Shown piece after piece: positions 59,053-64,000 of a DNA stretch of 64,000 bases. How positions within the stretch are numbered: position 1 is the first letter of the stretch; each line of letters starts with the position of its first letter. This DNA is from CAWAND01 sp963783335. GTDB taxonomy: Bacteria; Chloroflexota; Anaerolineae; Anaerolineales; E44-bin32. The position numbers were made by a program, and so were the translations under genes. The DNA lies in assembly GCA_963783335.1 (NCBI GenBank), contig CAWAND010000010.1:62001-126000 (forward strand), written 5' to 3'. Under the pieces are notes generated by a model, which did not search any database, was not told the DNA's origin, and saw only the letters and a program-made list of their open reading frames with translations.

Positions 59053-60417
59053 ATGCGGCCCGTTTATGCGTTAGCCGGCGGCGTTTCCAAGTTCGCCAAG
59101 GCGCGACCGGACAAGACGTTCCAGGCGATCATCAAAGAGGCCTACGACGACGCCATCGATGATCTGGGCCTCGATTTCCCCACGTTTACGGCCGCAGTTG
59201 ATGGCTCGGTGGCCTCCTACTTCTCAGATCATTTCTCACGACAACTCATGGCCGGGATCATGGCCCAGGACTACCTCGGCCTCTGCCCCAAACCAAGTCA
59301 CCGTGTTGAAGGCGGTGGGGCAACGGGCGGGCTTTGCTTCCAGGAAGCGTGGAAATCGATCGCATCCGGACATATGGATGTGTGCGTCGCCTACGGCTTT
59401 GAGACCATGAGCCACGTCGAAACGTGGAAGGGCAACGAGTTCATCGCCCTGGCATCCGATATCTCCTGGGATTATCCCGTGGGCGGCTTCTACTCCGGTT
59501 ACTACGCCATGATGGTCACGCGTCATATGAAAGAGTTCGGTACCACGGTCGAACAGATGGCGCACGTCTCGGTCAAAAACCACATTAACGCCTTTCACAA
59601 TCCGTACTCCCAGAAACGCCACCGCTACACCATCGGGGACGTACGCCAGGCACCGATGGTTGCCTGGCCGCTGACCCGGCTGGACATCTGCGTGATGTCC
59701 GACGGCGCGGCGGCGGTCGTACTGGCATCGGAAGAAGGCCTTAAGCGGTTGGAGGCGGCCGGGGCAACCATCACCCGACCGCTGGTGCGGGTGGCTGGCA
59801 TCGGGCGCGGCACGGACGCCATGCGCATGTCCGACCGACCCCATGTCGACTATGACACCTTCATGCGCGATTACGCCACGGAAAAGGAACGCGGCTCGGA
59901 CGATACCCGAGCCTATTATCGGGATCTATGGGACCACGGGACGCGCTATCCAGGCGTCCACTCTTTCCGCGGGGGCCGCGTGGCGGGCAACATGGCTTAC
60001 AAGCACGCTGGCGTTGACGACCCATTGCAGGAACTGGACTTCGTTGAACTTCACGATGCATACACATCGAGCGAAATCCAGACCTATGAAGACCTCGGGC
60101 TGTGCCGCTACGGGGAAGGCGGTCCTTTCGCTGCCTCAGGCAAGGCCTTTGCACCGGGCCTGGACTACGGCCTAGACCTTCCGGAAGATCCTGTCTGTCC
60201 GGTCAATCCGTCCGGCGGCCTGATCGCCTGCGGCCATCCGGTTGGCGCCACCGGTCTAATGCAAGCCGTTTTCGCAACCTGGCAGCTGCAAGGAAGCATT
60301 GAATCCCACTTCGGGGACCCGGCGCTCCAGATTAAAGACGCCCAACGCGGAGCGATCCATTCTCACGCCGGAACCGGCACCTACATTTCCGTCACCGTGC
60401 TGGAAAGGGAGGCCTGA
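59053..60417 (+). CDS. Thiolase-superfamily protein (acetyl-CoA acetyltransferase-like)
   Basis: 454 residues. The C-terminal catalytic motifs are present (ELDFVELHDAYTSSEIQ with His, and NPSGGLIACGHPVGATG with the second Cys). The nucleophile position reads RVEGGGATGGLC, with Gly where standard thiolases have Cys. A TACAAT -10 box lies at 59000-59005, and the start is ATG 59053. The next gene, 3 bp on, is a DUF35-like OB-fold protein, so this looks like a second thiolase/DUF35 pair, substrate unknown, possibly longer acyl-CoAs. Confidence 0.87.
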   Translation: MRPVYALAGGVSKFAKARPDKTFQAIIKEAYDDAIDDLGLDFPTFTAAVDGSVASYFSDHFSRQLMAGIMAQDYLGLCPKPSHRVEGGGATGGLCFQEAWKSIASGHMDVCVAYGFETMSHVETWKGNEFIALASDISWDYPVGGFYSGYYAMMVTRHMKEFGTTVEQMAHVSVKNHINAFHNPYSQKRHRYTIGDVRQAPMVAWPLTRLDICVMSDGAAAVVLASEEGLKRLEAAGATITRPLVRVAGIGRGTDAMRMSDRPHVDYDTFMRDYATEKERGSDDTRAYYRDLWDHGTRYPGVHSFRGGRVAGNMAYKHAGVDDPLQELDFVELHDAYTSSEIQTYEDLGLCRYGEGGPFAASGKAFAPGLDYGLDLPEDPVCPVNPSGGLIACGHPVGATGLMQAVFATWQLQGSIESHFGDPALQIKDAQRGAIHSHAGTGTYISVTVLEREA

Positions 60418-60420
60418 GCC

Positions 60421-60969
60421 ATGGCCAAGCTGCCCAAGAAACGCCCTGAGACCCTTGGAGGCTACGTCGTCCACGGCATACCTTTCCCCGTCGAGACCGA
60501 TCCGGAAGCGCTCGCCTTCCTTAAGAAACTGGCGCCGATCCAGATCGAACAACCCTACAGCATCACCTATTTGCATTCCTACGGCCAGGACAGCCCCTGG
60601 TTCGCTGGCGCGGCCAACAAGCGCCTGCTTGCCAGCCAGGATCCGACAAGCGGCTATACGTACGCTACGCCGCGCGGACACGACATGATGTCCGGAGATG
60701 AAACACGGTGGATCGACATCACCGACCGCCCGGCCCACGTGCACGCGTTCACCGTTTGCCACTTTGGGTCGGAGGAGTTCCTGCCGGAAACGCCTTACGT
60801 ACTGGCGATGATCGAATTCGAGGACGTCAACACGCTTTTTCTGACGCGCCTGATGGGGGTCGATCCGTCGGAAGCCAATCTGGATTGGATCGGAATGGCC
60901 GTCGAGCCGCGTTTCTTGCGCAACAGCAAACTCAAACCGACCGACGTCTATTTCGTGCCCAGCGACTAG
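60421..60969 (+). CDS. DUF35-like OB-fold protein with degenerate zinc ribbon
   Basis: 182 residues. The C-terminal half fits the OB fold of DUF35 proteins (HVHAFTVCHFGSEEFLPETP, YVLAMIEFEDVNTLFLTRL). The N-terminal zinc ribbon position has no CxxC pair at all; Tyr- and Gly-rich sequence is found instead. It is 3 bp after the thiolase-like gene, surely in the same transcript. It may keep the scaffolding role without zinc. Confidence 0.75.
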   Translation: MAKLPKKRPETLGGYVVHGIPFPVETDPEALAFLKKLAPIQIEQPYSITYLHSYGQDSPWFAGAANKRLLASQDPTSGYTYATPRGHDMMSGDETRWIDITDRPAHVHAFTVCHFGSEEFLPETPYVLAMIEFEDVNTLFLTRLMGVDPSEANLDWIGMAVEPRFLRNSKLKPTDVYFVPSD

Positions 60970-60981
60970 CCTCGATCCAGC

Positions 60982-61767
60982 ATGACTCAAGCCCCATCGA
61001 AGACCGCCCCGACACTCGGGCAGTTGATCAATGTCTACCGCACAAGCCGCCGCCGACGGCTTGCGCTGTGGATCCTTTTGGCGGCTGGCCTGGCCGCAAC
61101 CTTGATTTCGGCGCTCGCCGGCGGCTACCGCTGGTATCTCGCCACCACCCAGTACGGTCCGGCGGTGGTCTCCAAGTGGTCCACCCCATGGTTCATCGCC
61201 GCCGCGGCATTCGCCGGACTCAGCCTGGTGATCAGCGTCTTCGTTTTGCGCGGACGCCAGATCGAGGTCAGCCTGCATGGCGCCGGGATCGTCTACCAGC
61301 ACGGCCGGGACCGCATCAGCGTACCCTGGCAGGATATCCAGCGGCTGCATGCGTCCGCCGTGAGATATGGTATCTTTGGGCTCATCTGGGGCGGAGAGAT
61401 GGAGGTTCGTCTCGACATCCGTGGCGGACAGCAAATTCGACTTACCCGGGCCATCGCCCACTTGCCCGACCTGGTGGAGAAGATCAAACGAAACATCTAT
61501 CCGCACCTCTTGGCCGGCTACACGCGCGCCTTCAATCAGGGCCAAGCTCTGGAGTTCGGCCCATTGACGCTTAACGGCGAGGGAGTTATGCGGGATGGCC
61601 GATTGCTGCCTTGGACGCAACTGGCATCAGCCGAACTCGAGCGGGGCGTCCTGAAGCTTACCCCGATCAAGGGTGGGCCTGGTCGCCGGATGAAGCTGCC
61701 CGCCTATCAAATTCCTAATCTCGACGTATGCCTTCAACTCATCCAGAATTTGGGGCAAAGAGCATGA
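60982..61767 (+). CDS. Membrane protein of DUF6585-like type
   Basis: 261 residues: two membrane helices near residues 28-48 and 68-88, then two PH-like beta domains (QIEVSLHGAGIVYQHGRDRI with WQDIQRLHASAV; then LEFGPLTLNGEGVMRDGRLL with WTQLASAELERG). The family has no known function. It overlaps the following lipoprotein by 4 nt. Confidence 0.65.
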   Translation: MTQAPSKTAPTLGQLINVYRTSRRRRLALWILLAAGLAATLISALAGGYRWYLATTQYGPAVVSKWSTPWFIAAAAFAGLSLVISVFVLRGRQIEVSLHGAGIVYQHGRDRISVPWQDIQRLHASAVRYGIFGLIWGGEMEVRLDIRGGQQIRLTRAIAHLPDLVEKIKRNIYPHLLAGYTRAFNQGQALEFGPLTLNGEGVMRDGRLLPWTQLASAELERGVLKLTPIKGGPGRRMKLPAYQIPNLDVCLQLIQNLGQRA

Positions 61768-64000
61768 AAAAGCGCATCACCCAACTTTCCCTGCCGCTGC
61801 TCGTCATCTTCCTGCTTGCAGGCTGTTCATTGCCTGGCCTTGGCGGGTCCGGAACGGACCAGGGTGGGGAGACTGCCAGCGCCCTGCCTCAGGCAGACGT
61901 GATCTTCAAGCTCACCCCACCCGCCGGAACGGCGACCGATGCCGGCATCTCACTCGAGATTATCGACTCCGTCACCGGTGTGGCATACAACACCGCGCCC
62001 CACCCCATGCGGCGCACTGACGACGGGAGCTGGCAGACACAAGTAAGTCTGCCGGTGGGCACCCTGCTTGACTATCGCTACGCTCGGACGTCACCTGACT
62101 CTGCATTCGAAGCCACTGTTGATGGCCGCCAGATTCGTTATCGGGTCGCCCTGATCCCGGGACCGATTGAGATCGACGACTTGGCGGCCACGTGGACGGA
62201 CGCGCCCTATGCCGGCCAGTCCGGGCGAATCCTGGGCAAAATCACGGATTCGGCCACCGGCAACCCGCTGAGCCAGATCCGGGTAACCGCTGGCGGCCTA
62301 ACCACATTCACCGATGGACAGGGAAAGTACAGGCTCGAGGGTCTGCCCCCCGGCTTGCACTCGCTGGTGGCTTCGGCTACGGATGGGAGCTTTCTGCCCA
62401 GCTCGCAAGGCGCCGTCGTTGCCGCCGACAGCAGCACACCCGCCGATTTGTCTCTCCAGCCGGCCACGGCGGTTCGAGCCACATTTGAAGTCACCGTCCC
62501 CGCCGACACAGCCCAGGGTACACCGATCCGGTTGGCGGGAAATCTGCGCCAATTCGGAGACGTCTTCAGCGAAATCCCCGGCGGTCTGGACCTCACCAGT
62601 GCCCGCATGCCTACGCTGGTGCCAGTCGACGCCACCCACTATCTGCTTCTGGCCCAGGTGTACAGCGGGACCTACCTGGAGTACAAGTACACGCTGGGGG
62701 ATGGATTGTGGAACGCCGAGCGCGACGCACAGGGCGCCTTCAAGGTGCGCCAACTGATCGTCCCCGACCAGGACTTCACGGTTCAGGACACGGTCCAAAG
62801 CTGGCACGGTGGCGGTCGTTCAGCGGTCGCTTTTCAGGTGAGTGTTCCGTCTGACACGCCAGCCAGCGACGAGGTCACTATCCAGATCAATCCGTTCACC
62901 TGGTTCGAACCACTCCCGATGTGGCGTTCAGGCGATCATCAGTGGTTGTTCGTGCTGGAAGGGCCGCTCGATTTCAGCGGACAAGTCGGCTACCGCTACT
63001 GCCGCAACTTCCAGTGTGGCGGCGCCGACGACGCTGAAACGCCCGGAAAGCAATCCACGGGCAGGCCGCTTGATCCTTCCAACACCCAGGGCACCATCGA
63101 CGATCAAGTCGCGGGTTGGCAGTGGCTGGGATCGTCATCGGCCGCGTCTGTGGCTGCGCCCGAAATCACCCCCCGAGCAGATTACAAGGTCGGAGTGGAC
63201 TTCGCACCCAACTACCAGCCGAATTGGACGGCCTTCCAAAACCAATCGGTGACCGATGTCAAAGCGATGGGAGCCAACAGCCTTACCCTCACCCCGACCT
63301 GGGTGCTCACGTCAAACAACCCGCTTCCCATCATGGGCTTCGACCCAGCTCACGGCCCATTTGACGATGATCTTCAGGCTTGGGCCGCCGAAGCCAAGCG
63401 CCAGGGGTTGGAGATTGCTCTTCGGCCGACCCTGATCGCACCCAACGCATCAACGGCCAGCTGGTGGTCGACCGCCAATCGCAATTCGGCCTGGTGGTCG
63501 GTCTGGTTCGAAAGCTACCGAAACTTCATCCTGACCTACGCCCGTCAGGCCCAGACCATGGGCGCAGACAGCCTGATCTTGGGCGGTCCGGAAGCCGCTC
63601 CCGCCCTGCCCGGCGGCCTCTTGCCCGACGGCTCACCTTCCGGCGCCCCGGGAGAGGCTGAGGCCAAATGGCGGTCACTGATCGATGACGTACGCGCTGT
63701 CTATTCGGGGAAGATCGCCTTCGAGATCGAAGACGGTGCGCAGCTCCAGGCCGCGCCCCCATTCATGGATGCCGTGGACGTCGCCCGTGTGTATTGGCAT
63801 GTCCCCCTAGCTGATTCGAACACCACGGACCTGGCCGGGATGCAGACCGCTGCCGCAGCCTCGCTCGACAGCCTGGTGGCGACCCCCGCGCTGGCGGGAA
63901 AACCGATCCAGCTCAGTGTGGAATACCTCTCGATCGACGGAGGTGCCACAGCCTGCGTCCCGAGGCCGGACGGGTCCTGCCGGTCCAGTTCGGAGTTCGA
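61764..64000 (+). CDS. Large lipoprotein with carboxypeptidase-regulatory-like and glycosidase-like domains (partial)
   Basis: The frame opens at ATG 61764 with a lipoprotein signal ending LLAGC and stays open to the window end (745 codons). It contains a beta domain, a carboxypeptidase-regulatory-like repeat (GRILGKITDSATGNPLSQIR, LEGLPPGLHSLVAS), two further beta-sandwich modules that resemble starch-binding or CBM48-like folds, and a TIM-barrel-like start (VDFAPNYQPNWTAF, then AKRQGLEIALRPTL and SWWST). The barrel resembles glycoside hydrolases of the GH113/GH5 type. Probably a surface carbohydrate-active protein; the 3' end is outside the window. Confidence 0.75.
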   Translation, partial: MKKRITQLSLPLLVIFLLAGCSLPGLGGSGTDQGGETASALPQADVIFKLTPPAGTATDAGISLEIIDSVTGVAYNTAPHPMRRTDDGSWQTQVSLPVGTLLDYRYARTSPDSAFEATVDGRQIRYRVALIPGPIEIDDLAATWTDAPYAGQSGRILGKITDSATGNPLSQIRVTAGGLTTFTDGQGKYRLEGLPPGLHSLVASATDGSFLPSSQGAVVAADSSTPADLSLQPATAVRATFEVTVPADTAQGTPIRLAGNLRQFGDVFSEIPGGLDLTSARMPTLVPVDATHYLLLAQVYSGTYLEYKYTLGDGLWNAERDAQGAFKVRQLIVPDQDFTVQDTVQSWHGGGRSAVAFQVSVPSDTPASDEVTIQINPFTWFEPLPMWRSGDHQWLFVLEGPLDFSGQVGYRYCRNFQCGGADDAETPGKQSTGRPLDPSNTQGTIDDQVAGWQWLGSSSAASVAAPEITPRADYKVGVDFAPNYQPNWTAFQNQSVTDVKAMGANSLTLTPTWVLTSNNPLPIMGFDPAHGPFDDDLQAWAAEAKRQGLEIALRPTLIAPNASTASWWSTANRNSAWWSVWFESYRNFILTYARQAQTMGADSLILGGPEAAPALPGGLLPDGSPSGAPGEAEAKWRSLIDDVRAVYSGKIAFEIEDGAQLQAAPPFMDAVDVARVYWHVPLADSNTTDLAGMQTAAAASLDSLVATPALAGKPIQLSVEYLSIDGGATACVPRPDGSCRSSSEF

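Noticed and set aside
60256..61620. A 454-codon antisense frame opposite the DUF35-like and membrane protein genes
   Set aside because: Shadow frame; the plus-strand genes are coupled and family-like.

Overview
The window reads as a chromosomal segment of a GC-rich, probably monoderm-like bacterium of the phylum Chloroflexota, most likely class Anaerolineae. The lineage call is an inference from gene content: archaeal-type mevalonate enzymes (HMG-CoA synthase, thiolase, DUF35 partner) beside a two-domain lycopene cyclase and a CYP175-like P450, many lipoproteins with Thr/Pro-rich linkers, paired SPFH-like membrane proteins, and a two-AAA+ helicase loader. Promoters are mostly sigma70-like (TTGACN, 16-18 bp, TATAAT or TACAAT). 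Genes often overlap by 4 nt as ATGA, GTGA or TTGA.

Layout. 1-4.3 kb: folate-binding YgfZ (partial), a low-molecular-weight phosphatase/fructosamine kinase pair that looks like a protein-deglycation operon, and two Rossmann-fold dehydrogenases. 4.4-12.7 kb: a secreted lytic transglycosylase-like protein, a lone response regulator, a roadblock protein, a thioredoxin-VKOR fusion, a CPBP/SdpR/SdpI operon and two lipoproteins. 12.7-15.4 kb: a scar region in which the two ends of a comM (yifB) gene flank a mazEF toxin-antitoxin module, a His/Asp-coding minisatellite, a PH-domain gene and the remnant of a large regulator. 15.6-20.3 kb: two SPFH-like proteins with a pseudouridine kinase/glycosidase pair, followed by a duplicated intergenic repeat. 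20.8-25.2 kb: bifunctional nuclease, dnaB-dnaD-loader operon, tRNA-Glu. 25.3-38.1 kb: an isoprenoid supercluster with crtB-folE divergent from crtI, a CarH/LitR-type B12 light sensor, a TIGR01777 epimerase, lycopene cyclase, P450, TspO, HMG-CoA reductase, HMG-CoA synthase, thiolase and DUF35. 38.3-47.2 kb: LysM lipoprotein, NUDIX, sigma factor, gyrB, a membrane protein, a DUF62 protein, murA (Cys to Asp) and an orphan ParA. 47.3-53.5 kb: the conserved rpmH-rnpA-yidD-yidC-jag-parA-parB block, with a beta-propeller lipoprotein and a PfkB kinase inserted. 53.7-64 kb: fabG, asp23-nusB-tatB-tatC, terC, a CorC/HlyC protein, a second thiolase/DUF35 pair, a membrane protein and a large lipoprotein that runs off the end.

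Three things cut across the window. (1) Six 18-bp palindromes of the form TTGTGA-N6-TCACAA occur, four of them just upstream of genes. They resemble Rex or CRP/FNR operators and suggest a redox-responsive regulon that includes genes of the carotenoid region. (2) Eight apparent single-base frameshifts break seven otherwise intact genes, including parB and nusB. Every one of the seven plus-strand cases reads as one extra base, and three of the eight sit exactly in a GAATTC. This points to sequence error more than to gene decay. A ninth, weaker case is the start of the P450. (3) Light (CarH) and redox (palindrome) control both seem to converge on carotenoid and mevalonate genes.
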